The notes beneath the pieces are model-generated. The model was not told the DNA's origin. It saw only the letters and a program-made list of their open reading frames with translations, and made no database searches. From the NCBI GenBank assembly GCA_031257075.1, contig JAIRPM010000183.1, forward strand, positions 1 through 9,847: DNA of 9,847 bases, read 5' to 3'. This stretch comes from Spirochaetaceae bacterium (GTDB lineage: Bacteria; Spirochaetota; Spirochaetia; Treponematales; Breznakiellaceae). Of the stretch, positions 1-6,145 are shown one piece after another; the stretch's first letter is position 1; the number at the start of each line of letters is the position of its first letter. The position numbers and the translations under genes were made by a program.

Positions 1-2
1 AA

Positions 3-470
3 GATTTAGGCGGGCTTGAGCGCATGGTAAAGGAAAAAGGCTATGCGGTAATCGACCGCGACAGCGCGTCTTCTCCCGAAGAACGCGCCAAACTGCAGCA
101 TGAGGCGCTTTCCTGCGGCACCTTTTTGACGGGCGCAAATGCTATCAGTGAAGACGGGCAATTGGTAAACATTGACGGTATGGGCAACCGCATTGCCGCA
201 ATGATTTACGGCCCCCGGCAGGTCATCGTTATTGCCGGCATGAACAAAGTGGTAAAAACCGCCGATGACGCGATTCAACGCGCCCGCACAGTGGCCGCCC
301 CGCTCAATGCTCAGCGTTTTGACACCCTCAAAACGCCATGCGCCAAAACAGGTTCGTGCGCGGACTGTAAATCGCCCGATTCTATCTGTACCTATATCGT
401 TACAACGCGCTTAAGCAAGCCGGCCGGCCGTATCAAAGTACTACTAATAGGCGAAGATTTAGGCTTATAG
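3..470 (+). CDS. LUD-domain protein (DUF162 / lactate-utilisation family), 5' end outside the window
   Basis: The frame is open from base 3 and no start is required inside the window, so this is the C-terminal part of a longer gene; the first internal Met is at base 24. Counting from that Met, residues 35-72 carry the conserved core FLTGANAISEDGQLVNIDG followed by GNRIAAMIYGP, typical of one LUD (DUF162) subfamily. A four-cysteine cluster follows (Cys106, 112, 115, 122, in the context TPCAKTGSCADC...SPDSIC), then a closing IKVLLIGEDLGL. Family members are related to LutB/LutC lactate-oxidation proteins, but stand-alone members like this have no established reaction. The cysteine cluster could bind metal or an Fe-S centre; that is inference. 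The stop is 10 bases before the pseudouridine synthase start, so co-transcription is likely. The family call is firm, the function is not. Confidence 0.85.
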   Translation, partial: DLGGLERMVKEKGYAVIDRDSASSPEERAKLQHEALSCGTFLTGANAISEDGQLVNIDGMGNRIAAMIYGPRQVIVIAGMNKVVKTADDAIQRARTVAAPLNAQRFDTLKTPCAKTGSCADCKSPDSICTYIVTTRLSKPAGRIKVLLIGEDLGL

Positions 471-480
471 CCAACAGCCT

Positions 481-1203
481 ATGGCCGAAAACGATACATG
501 CCGTTTGCAGGTTTTTCTCTCTCATGCAGGGGTGTCTTCGCGGCGCGCCGCCGAAAAATTGATACTGGCAGGGCGTATCAAGGTAAACGGGCAGATAGTA
601 ACAACATTAGGCACAAAGGTACAGGCCGGCGATACGGTGCTTTTTGACAGCAAACCGGTACAACCGGAAAGCGCCCTTCATTACCTGGCGTTGAACAAGC
701 CGCCCCTATTCCTCTGTTCGCAGAGCGACCCGGAAAACCGCCCGCTTGCCCGCGGCTTGCTGCCACGCGCCATCCATGAACGGCTTTACAGTGTTGGCCG
801 CCTCGATTATTTATCGTCCGGGCTTATCTTTTTTACCAACGACGGCGCATTTGCCGCCCGCTTAAGCCATCCTTCCAATCGTATCGAAAAAGAATACTTT
901 GTGGAGAGCGTCCAGCCTATCCCCTCTGAATTGGCAGAACAGTTTTCCAGCGGCATTACCATAGAAGGAATAAAATACCAAGCGGCGCGTTTGCGGCAAC
1001 TGGACGAAAGAACTATCAACATCACATTGATAGAAGGAAAAAACCGCGAAATACGCCGTGTTTTTTCGCATTTTCACATCCATCCCAAAACGCTCCGGCG
1101 CATACGCATAGGCCCTGTTGAACTTGGCAGCCTTGCCGAAGGCCGCAGCCGCCCTTTGGAGGCCGGCGAACTAAGCCTCCTTAATACGCTGCCCACCGGT
1201 TAA
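481..1203 (+). CDS. rRNA pseudouridine synthase, RsuA/RluB family
   Basis: A 240-residue cytosolic enzyme that isomerises a uridine in ribosomal RNA to pseudouridine. Residues 7-55 form an S4 RNA-binding domain (RLQVFLSHAGVSSRRAAEKL ... GRIKVNG). The catalytic motif is at 106-115, GRLDYLSSGL, with Asp109 as the expected nucleophile, followed by FFTNDG and KEYFVE. The C-terminal family motif EGKNREIRRVF is at 185-195. S4 domain plus this catalytic core and a length near 240 fit the RsuA/RluB/RluE/RluF family. Sequence alone does not tell me whether the target is 16S or 23S rRNA, so I give no symbol. The ATG lies 10 bases after the LUD gene stop with no clear Shine-Dalgarno sequence, which suggests translation coupled to the upstream gene. 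No in-frame alternative start fits the S4 domain better. Confidence 0.93.
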   Translation: MAENDTCRLQVFLSHAGVSSRRAAEKLILAGRIKVNGQIVTTLGTKVQAGDTVLFDSKPVQPESALHYLALNKPPLFLCSQSDPENRPLARGLLPRAIHERLYSVGRLDYLSSGLIFFTNDGAFAARLSHPSNRIEKEYFVESVQPIPSELAEQFSSGITIEGIKYQAARLRQLDERTINITLIEGKNREIRRVFSHFHIHPKTLRRIRIGPVELGSLAEGRSRPLEAGELSLLNTLPTG

Positions 1204-1229
1204 AACGAAGCGGCTCTATCGGGTATACT
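1200..1229 (+). promoter_or_regulatory. Candidate sigma70-type promoter, possibly giving a leaderless mRNA
   Basis: TTAAAA at 1200-1205 (4 of 6 to the -35 consensus), an 18-base spacer, then TATACT at 1224-1229 (5 of 6 to the -10 consensus). Only six bases separate the -10 box from the ATG at 1236, so transcription would begin at or next to the start codon. No Shine-Dalgarno sequence precedes that ATG. This is pattern matching only; the -35 overlaps the stop codon of the previous gene. Confidence 0.35.
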
Positions 1230-1235
1230 GGCGCT

Positions 1236-2408
1236 ATGGCCTGTGTATTTGATTATCTTGATTGGCGCGGCGACCTTTCATTCAAAAAAATGCCGTTTAA
1301 TCCGGTTGACAATATTATTCTATCGCTTTTGGCATACTGCCCTTTTGACGGCATCGTTCCGCCGCCCGGCACGGACGGAAGCGTCAGCCTGCGCAACGCG
1401 GCAGACAGGCTCTTTGCGGCAATAAAAAAAAATCCTCAAAAAATGAATATGTATCATTTTTTCAAAGACGCGCAGTACCGTCTTCTGCTTGCGGTGCGTG
1501 AAAGCGTGCGGTATCAGGACATAAAAATCGCGGCGTACATAAATCACATAGATATACATACTCAAATTCAATTTGCCGCTTGTACTTTTTTGCCGGAGGA
1601 AGGATTCCCGGCCTATCTTGCGTTCAGAGGCACCGACAATTCAATTATTGGCTGGAAAGAAGATTTTAATATGATATTTACGGATGCAATTCCCGCGCAG
1701 TTAGAGGCGCTCAATTATATTGAAACAGTGAGCAAAACAATCAAAGGCAATTTCAATGCCGGCGGCCATTCAAAAGGCGGCAATCTTGCGGTATATGCCG
1801 GCGCTTTTTGCAATTCAAAAATAAAAAAACGCATCATTCAAATCTATAATAATGATGGGCCGGGTTTTACGCAAAAAATGGCATCCCGTCCTGAATATAA
1901 AGAAATCAAATCAAAAATTATTTCGTATATTCCGCAGGATTCTATTGTGGGGCTTTTGTTTGAAAACCGCGATTTTTGCGTGGTAAGGAGCGCCAATTCC
2001 GGCTTTGTTCAGCACAACCCGTTTTTGTGGGAAGTGCGGCGCACCGATGTGAGCAAACTGGATACTATTACCGAGGGAAGCCGTTTTGTTAATAAAGCTT
2101 TGATGGATTGGCTTGAATCAATGGATAATGAACACAGGCAAAAATTCATCAACGCTCTGTTCGAAATGCTTATGTCAACAAACGCAAATTCAATACCCGA
2201 TTTAACCAGTGATTGGCTTAAAAATGTACGGATGATGCTTGCTTCACTCTCTCAATTTGACAAAGAAACAAAAAAAATGCTTGCCAAAACTTTTGCTATG
2301 CTTTTTGATATTGTAAAAAACAATTTTCTTGAAGATATAGAAAACAAATATATAAAAAAAGGAAATGTAAGTAAAAATGATACGTTACAAAAACGAAAAA
2401 CAAATTGA
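1236..2408 (+). CDS. DUF2974 / Mbeg1-like alpha/beta-hydrolase
   Basis: A 390-residue protein with the DUF2974 (Mbeg1-like) layout. The N-terminus (FDYLDWRGDLSF ... NPVDNIILSLLAYCPFDGIV) is the family's diagnostic opening. The lipase-type nucleophile elbow GGHSKGGN is at 176-183, with Ser179 as the likely nucleophile. Asp235 in YIPQDSIVG and His260 in VQHNPFLW sit where the family's acid and base belong, so the triad looks intact. The natural substrate of this family is not known; esterase or lipase activity is inferred from the fold. No signal peptide is seen, so it is probably cytosolic. The last ~110 residues are Lys/Asn-rich and helical. The gene is much more AT-rich than its neighbours: my count gives 29% GC for 2221-2340 against 52% for 541-660. 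It ends 32 bases inside map. The ATG has no Shine-Dalgarno sequence. Confidence 0.85.
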   Translation: MACVFDYLDWRGDLSFKKMPFNPVDNIILSLLAYCPFDGIVPPPGTDGSVSLRNAADRLFAAIKKNPQKMNMYHFFKDAQYRLLLAVRESVRYQDIKIAAYINHIDIHTQIQFAACTFLPEEGFPAYLAFRGTDNSIIGWKEDFNMIFTDAIPAQLEALNYIETVSKTIKGNFNAGGHSKGGNLAVYAGAFCNSKIKKRIIQIYNNDGPGFTQKMASRPEYKEIKSKIISYIPQDSIVGLLFENRDFCVVRSANSGFVQHNPFLWEVRRTDVSKLDTITEGSRFVNKALMDWLESMDNEHRQKFINALFEMLMSTNANSIPDLTSDWLKNVRMMLASLSQFDKETKKMLAKTFAMLFDIVKNNFLEDIENKYIKKGNVSKNDTLQKRKTN

Positions 2409-3138
2409 CGGCATTCGTATTTCATGCAGGCTTCTTTCGCAAATGTACCGTGAACTTGCCCCGCTTGTTGTCCCTGGAGTCAGAACGCTCGAATTGGATA
2501 AGTGGGCGCAAAACTGGATAAAAAAGCATGGCGGTAAACCGGCATTTTTGGGTTATGGCCCCAGCAAAAATCCATTTCCGGGCGCGCTCTGTATTTCGAT
2601 AAACGATGAAGTAATTCATGGCGTGCCGGGCAGACGGGTTATTCAGGAAGGCGACCTTGTTTCTATTGACAGCGGCATCGTCCTTAACGGCTTTATCAGC
2701 GACAAATCTGTTACTTTTGAAATGGGCAAAGTAACAGAGGATGCCCGCAGGCTGAATACCATTACCCGCGAATGCCTGTACAAAGGTATTGAAGCGGCAA
2801 AGGCGGGCGCGCGGCTTTTTGCGATAGGGCGGGCGGTAGAACAGCATGCAAAAGCCGCGGGTTATGGCATAGTCAGGGAATTTTGCGGGCATGGGGTAGG
2901 GCTGGAAGTACACGAAGACCCGCAAATTTCCAATGACCCGCACGGCGGCCCCAACCCGCGCTTGCGGGAAGGAATGGTGCTTGCCATTGAGCCTATGATT
3001 AACATGGGAACAGGTGATGTAAATGTGCTTGATGATGAATGGACAATTGTTACCGCCGACGGCAAACTTTCCGCCCATTGGGAACACACTATCGCCATTT
3101 TCAAAGACCGCACGGAAATTTTAACCGAAGATATATGA
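2377..3138 (+). CDS. map: Type I methionine aminopeptidase
   Basis: A 253-residue cytosolic metalloenzyme that removes the N-terminal Met from new proteins after deformylation. All five metal ligands of the pita-bread fold are present: Asp98 (SIDSG), Asp109 (FISDKS), His172 (CGHGVG), Glu205 (AIEPM) and Glu236 (WEHTIAI), each offset by one from E. coli MetAP (D97, D108, H171, E204, E235). His81 (VIHGVPG) and His179 (EVHEDP) also match substrate-binding histidines. The length fits the short bacterial type I form with no zinc-finger or SH3 extension. The start at 2377 gives MIRYKNEKQIDGIRISCRLL, which aligns with the usual family N-terminus. It lies inside the last 32 bases of the DUF2974 gene, with AAAGGAAA about 12 bases upstream, so the two genes are likely coupled. 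Confidence 0.97.
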   Translation: MIRYKNEKQIDGIRISCRLLSQMYRELAPLVVPGVRTLELDKWAQNWIKKHGGKPAFLGYGPSKNPFPGALCISINDEVIHGVPGRRVIQEGDLVSIDSGIVLNGFISDKSVTFEMGKVTEDARRLNTITRECLYKGIEAAKAGARLFAIGRAVEQHAKAAGYGIVREFCGHGVGLEVHEDPQISNDPHGGPNPRLREGMVLAIEPMINMGTGDVNVLDDEWTIVTADGKLSAHWEHTIAIFKDRTEILTEDI

Positions 3139-3168
3139 AAAATTCCGCCGGTTTTTGTAAGCCTCTAG

Positions 3169-3174
3169 TATAAT
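3169..3174 (+). promoter_or_regulatory. Candidate -10 box upstream of apt
   Basis: A perfect TATAAT lies in the 76-base gap between map and apt. No good -35 hexamer is found 16-18 bases upstream, so this may be a weak or activator-dependent promoter, or chance in an AT-rich gap. If used, transcription would begin near 3181 and leave a leader of about 34 bases carrying the AAGAGG ribosome site. Confidence 0.35.
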
Positions 3175-3202
3175 AGCAGTCTATCTGATATGGTGGCTAT
3201 GT

Positions 3203-3208
3203 AAGAGG
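3203..3208 (+). promoter_or_regulatory. Ribosome binding site of apt
   Basis: AAGAGG six bases before the ATG at 3215, which fixes the apt start. Just upstream, an ATG directly followed by TAA (3199-3204) overlaps this site and forms a minimal start-stop reading frame. Confidence 0.7.
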
Positions 3209-3214
3209 TATAGT

Positions 3215-3751
3215 ATGGCTCCAAAAGAGTTAAATATTGATGATTATATCCGCAAAGTGCCTGATTTCCCCAAAAAGGGCGTTTTGTTTTATGATATAAC
3301 GAGTATACTCACTTCGCCAAAAGCATTCGAGTATTGCATTGATTGTATGGCTGACATTTACCGCGGCAAACATGTGGACGCTGTTGCCGCCATCGAAGCG
3401 CGGGGGTTTGTGTTTGCTGCGCCTTTTGCCGTTAAAATGGGCATTCCGCTGATTTTAGTGCGCAAAAAGGGAAAACTTCCCGGCGTTACGCTTGGAAAAT
3501 CCTATGCGCTGGAATATGGCACGGCGGCTATCGAAGTACACCGCGCCGATGTGCCTGTTGATAAAAACGTTCTTTTGCTTGACGACCTTATTGCAACCGG
3601 CGGCACTTTGCATGCGTCAATCCATCTCCTGCGGGAAGCGGGCGCAAAAGTAACTGATGTTTTCGGCGTAGTGGGGCTGCCTGCCCTTCACTATGAAAAG
3701 ACGCTGCCTGATGTTACCGTTACCACGCTCATTACTTACGATTCAGAATAA
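3215..3751 (+). CDS. apt: Adenine phosphoribosyltransferase
   Basis: A 178-residue cytosolic purine-salvage enzyme that joins adenine to PRPP to make AMP and pyrophosphate. The N-terminal DYIRKVPDFPKKGVLFYDIT is the family hood region. ARGF at 62-65 and RKKGKLPG at 83-90 are the conserved loop elements, and the PRPP-binding motif VLLLDDLIATGGT is at 119-131. Length matches the usual 170-180 residues and the C-terminus is complete. The start has a well-placed AAGAGG site. It sits behind a promoter-like -10 box and is followed after 12 bases by the unknown exported protein, so it could be the first gene of the run that leads to tonB. No functional tie between purine salvage and TonB is implied. 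Confidence 0.96.
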   Translation: MAPKELNIDDYIRKVPDFPKKGVLFYDITSILTSPKAFEYCIDCMADIYRGKHVDAVAAIEARGFVFAAPFAVKMGIPLILVRKKGKLPGVTLGKSYALEYGTAAIEVHRADVPVDKNVLLLDDLIATGGTLHASIHLLREAGAKVTDVFGVVGLPALHYEKTLPDVTVTTLITYDSE

Positions 3752-3763
3752 GGCATTGTTACT

Positions 3764-4681
3764 ATGAAAAAATCTATGCTCTTTATGTCCGAAAGAAACA
3801 CCGCGCGCGGATGGAATTTTGCGCATTGTATATATATATTTTGTGTGTACATATCCGCCGCAGGCATATCGTGCATATCGCTGGCAGAAAACACCGGCAG
3901 GCTTTTGGACGGCAGCATGTTTGCCGAAAAGAAAACCGCGCAGGCCGTGCAGGCATCTCATCCGGCAACGCGCATAACCACTATCCTTAAAAAAGACAAA
4001 TCAGCGGCGCTTGTCATTACCAGCAGCGATTTTCCCGGCCTTCGCATATACGGGAACGCGCCTGACGGCAATGGCCATTTTTCATTGACAGGCCTTTTGT
4101 TTACAAGTACGTCTTACAACGGCTGGAATGAAATTTATTATGATATATATGGCTCGGCGGTTTATTCCATATCTGACGGCGGCAAAAACGCAGCGCTTCA
4201 TTTTGAAACGCCTATCGATATCGAGAATATAGCGGCGGGAAACATACGGCATGGCGCGACACGCCTTTCCGGCGGGCGGGCGCTTGAGGAACTGCGCCGG
4301 CGTGAAGAACGGCTTGATGCGCTTGTCGGCTGGATGAATGCTTCCGGCAATCAATTTGCGGAGGGCGCAAAATCATTTGACAATAAAGATGCATTTGCCG
4401 CATACTGGAAACCGGTGCTGCTACCGGAAATCCATAAAACAAAAAAGCAGCCTGCCGCATATAAAAACATTGTTCAAGAAAACAAAACCAATAAAGAAAC
4501 CAAAAAGCGTTACTGGGGTGAAGATGTTTTATGGAATGGTAATTACACTGAATTAGTTTTTCCTGAATACATGCGCCGTTACCGCAACAGCGGCGCGCTC
4601 TTGCGCGATTGGGAAGAAGCGCTCGATTGGCTGTATCTTAAATATATATGGAAATCACTGCCGCATATACTTACCAGTTAG
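3764..4681 (+). CDS. Unrecognised, probably exported protein ahead of the exbB-exbD-exbD-tonB genes
   Basis: A 305-residue protein that I do not recognise. Residues 19-41 are a hydrophobic stretch with two possible processing sites: SLA before Glu42 (signal peptidase I) or Cys37 in AAGISC (a loose lipobox). Residues 66-160 look beta-rich and globular (AALVITSSDFPGLRIYG, GHFSLTGLLFTSTSYNGWNE, then an acidic EIYYDIYG patch). Residues 169-192 are a charged helix (RALEELRRREERLDALVGW), 224-249 a Lys-rich linker, and 250-300 a compact Trp/Tyr-rich tail (RYWGEDVLW ... LRDWEEALDWLYLKYIW). It lies 12 bases after apt and 29 before exbB on the same strand, so it may work in the envelope with the TonB system; that is inference from position only. 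The start at 3764 gives the positively charged MKK expected of a signal peptide; Met5 and Met8 are alternatives. Confidence 0.7.
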   Translation: MKKSMLFMSERNTARGWNFAHCIYIFCVYISAAGISCISLAENTGRLLDGSMFAEKKTAQAVQASHPATRITTILKKDKSAALVITSSDFPGLRIYGNAPDGNGHFSLTGLLFTSTSYNGWNEIYYDIYGSAVYSISDGGKNAALHFETPIDIENIAAGNIRHGATRLSGGRALEELRRREERLDALVGWMNASGNQFAEGAKSFDNKDAFAAYWKPVLLPEIHKTKKQPAAYKNIVQENKTNKETKKRYWGEDVLWNGNYTELVFPEYMRRYRNSGALLRDWEEALDWLYLKYIWKSLPHILTS

Positions 4682-4700
4682 CGCGGTTTGAAGGTTTCAA

Positions 4701-4705
4701 AAGGA
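4701..4705 (+). promoter_or_regulatory. Ribosome binding site fixing the exbB start
   Basis: AAGGA five bases before the ATG at 4711. This favours 4711 over the in-frame ATG at 4648, which would add 21 residues, has no ribosome site, and would overlap the preceding gene. Confidence 0.7.
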
Positions 4706-4710
4706 ATAGT

Positions 4711-5331
4711 ATGAATTTATTTACTTTTTTTCAAATGGGCGGTTTTTTTATGTGGCCGCTGCTTATCTTTTCGATAGCGACATTGAGTATTGCTATAGAA
4801 CGCATTATTTATCTTTTTTATCATAATCTGCGGGTTTCCGACATGGAAAGCGCTCTGTTGGAATGTATCAAAAAAAAAGATATTGACGGCGCAAAAGCCA
4901 TTTTGGCAAGCCGTGCCGAACGGCGCATGGTAGTTCCGATTTTAAGCCGGCTCCTTGATAACAGCCATTTGGGCGAACATATTATGGAAAAAACCGCGGA
5001 AACGGAAAGCGCCGCCGTCATTACGCGCATGGAAAACGGCTTTGATTTTTTGACGGCGCTGGGATCGCTTGCTCCGATAACGGGCTTTTTAGGCACGGTA
5101 AGCGGCATGATAGGCGCTTTTAAATCGATAGCGGAAGCAACCGAAGTAAACGCGCAAATCGTCGCAAGCGGCATTTATGAGGCGCTTATTACCACCGTTT
5201 TCGGGCTTATTATTGCTATTATCGCAATGGTTGCAAGTTCGCTGCTGACACATATTGTAGATAAATTTGCCGCCGATACAGAAAAAGCCTGTTCAGAAAT
5301 CATTACTGAATTTGTACGTTCAAAAGCATGA
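4711..5331 (+). CDS. exbB: MotA/TolQ/ExbB proton-channel family protein
   Basis: A 206-residue inner-membrane protein, the pentameric channel scaffold of a proton-driven energising complex. Three membrane segments are visible, at about 12-36, 113-136 and 156-180, with the long cytoplasmic loop of the family between the first two. The diagnostic block LGSLAPITGFLGTVSGMIGAF is at 117-137, and SGIYEALITTVFGLIIAI at 153-170. The family also contains TolQ and MotA; two ExbD proteins and a TonB directly downstream favour ExbB. I chose 4711 as start because of the AAGGA site and because MNLFTFFQMGG begins just before the first membrane segment. The stop overlaps the next start as ATGA, implying translational coupling and a controlled subunit ratio. 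A run of nine A's at 4870-4878 encodes the Lys-rich loop. Confidence 0.93.
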   Translation: MNLFTFFQMGGFFMWPLLIFSIATLSIAIERIIYLFYHNLRVSDMESALLECIKKKDIDGAKAILASRAERRMVVPILSRLLDNSHLGEHIMEKTAETESAAVITRMENGFDFLTALGSLAPITGFLGTVSGMIGAFKSIAEATEVNAQIVASGIYEALITTVFGLIIAIIAMVASSLLTHIVDKFAADTEKACSEIITEFVRSKA

Positions 5332-5747
5332 AAATAAAACGCCGCAGAAAACGCTCTTTTCCCGAATCAAGCGCGACAAGCGACATAGCATTTTTGCTCA
5401 TAATTTACTTTATCGTTATTGCCGGCTTCAATGTGAATAAGGGGTTTTTGATAAATCTGCCTGCCAAAGATTCAACACGCATGGTAAAAAAAGATGATGT
5501 ACTGCGCTATCAACTGGATGCGGCGGGAAATATATTGTTTAATGATACACAGGTAAGCATACATGAAGTGGAAACCGGTCTGCGGAACGCATTGGCGGAA
5601 CATCCAAACCTCGCGCTTATGCTGATAATTTCACCGCAGGCATTATGGCAGAATGTGGTATCAATTGTGGAAATAGCAGAGAAACTGCGTGTTGATTCGT
5701 TTTCATTCCGCATAGAAACCGTGGATGCGCTGGAGGCAGCCCAATGA
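5328..5747 (+). CDS. exbD: Biopolymer transport protein ExbD, first copy
   Basis: A 139-residue protein with the ExbD/TolR plan: a basic cytoplasmic N-terminus (KIKRRRKR), one membrane helix at about 18-34 (SDIAFLLIIYFIVIAGF) with the essential proton-path aspartate as Asp19, and a periplasmic domain from about 45 to the end. It would sit inside the ExbB pentamer and couple proton flow to TonB movement. Length is normal for the family. The start overlaps the exbB stop as ATGA, and its own stop overlaps the second exbD in the same way. It differs clearly from the second copy outside the membrane helix, so the pair is not a recent duplication. TolR is the main alternative reading; the downstream TonB argues against it. 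Confidence 0.9.
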   Translation: MKIKRRRKRSFPESSATSDIAFLLIIYFIVIAGFNVNKGFLINLPAKDSTRMVKKDDVLRYQLDAAGNILFNDTQVSIHEVETGLRNALAEHPNLALMLIISPQALWQNVVSIVEIAEKLRVDSFSFRIETVDALEAAQ

Positions 5748-6145
5748 ATATTAAACGCGGGAAAAAAATGACGGTAATTCCTATGAATGCAATGAGCGAT
5801 GTGGCATTTCTCCTGCTTATTTTTATTATGCTGGTATCGCTTATCAATTACCGCAAAGAAGTTAAACTTGATTATCCCGAAGCGCGGAACGCGGTACAGC
5901 GTGTGAGCGAAAAGAAAAATTTGGAAATCTGGATAAATAAAACCGGCGATGTTTTTTTGGACGGTACGGCGGCGGATATTGATACGGTTGAAAACACCAT
6001 TGCGGAACTGTACCGGACCGCGCCGGCAACCCGTGTTCATATTATTGCCGACCGCAATACGCCTTTCGAAAATGTAAACAAAGTTATTTCAATTATGCAA
6101 TTATTGGAATACCGTGTCGTATCATTTGTGGTAAAAGATGAATAG
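5744..6145 (+). CDS. exbD: Biopolymer transport protein ExbD, second copy
   Basis: A 133-residue ExbD/TolR protein. The N-terminus is MNIKRGKKMTVIPMNAMSD, and the membrane helix spans about 18-35 (SDVAFLLLIFIMLVSLI). Asp19 holds the same position as in the first copy. The periplasmic part (residues 40-133) has the expected ending, with VHIIADRNTPFENVNKVI followed by a hydrophobic strand (RVVSFVV). Because ExbD acts as a dimer inside ExbB, two different copies suggest either a heterodimer or alternative complexes; the sequence does not decide. It overlaps the first exbD by four bases and tonB by eight, so all four genes probably come from one mRNA with coupled translation. Confidence 0.9.
   Translation: MNIKRGKKMTVIPMNAMSDVAFLLLIFIMLVSLINYRKEVKLDYPEARNAVQRVSEKKNLEIWINKTGDVFLDGTAADIDTVENTIAELYRTAPATRVHIIADRNTPFENVNKVISIMQLLEYRVVSFVVKDE

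Noticed and set aside
1..463. The 11-base string AAGATTTAGGC occurs at 1-11 and again at 453-463, like ends of a duplicated or inserted segment
   Set aside because: Both copies lie inside the same continuous LUD frame and encode short Asp-Leu-Gly stretches; flanks do not match, so chance or protein-level similarity is enough.
2422..3087. A 221-codon open frame on the - strand opposite map
   Set aside because: It is a shadow of the well-supported methionine aminopeptidase gene and has no recognisable domain or ribosome site.
4648..4710. An in-frame ATG at 4648 that would extend ExbB by 21 residues
   Set aside because: It has no ribosome site, overlaps the end of the preceding gene, and adds a polar segment ahead of the first membrane helix; the ATG at 4711 has AAGGA at good distance.
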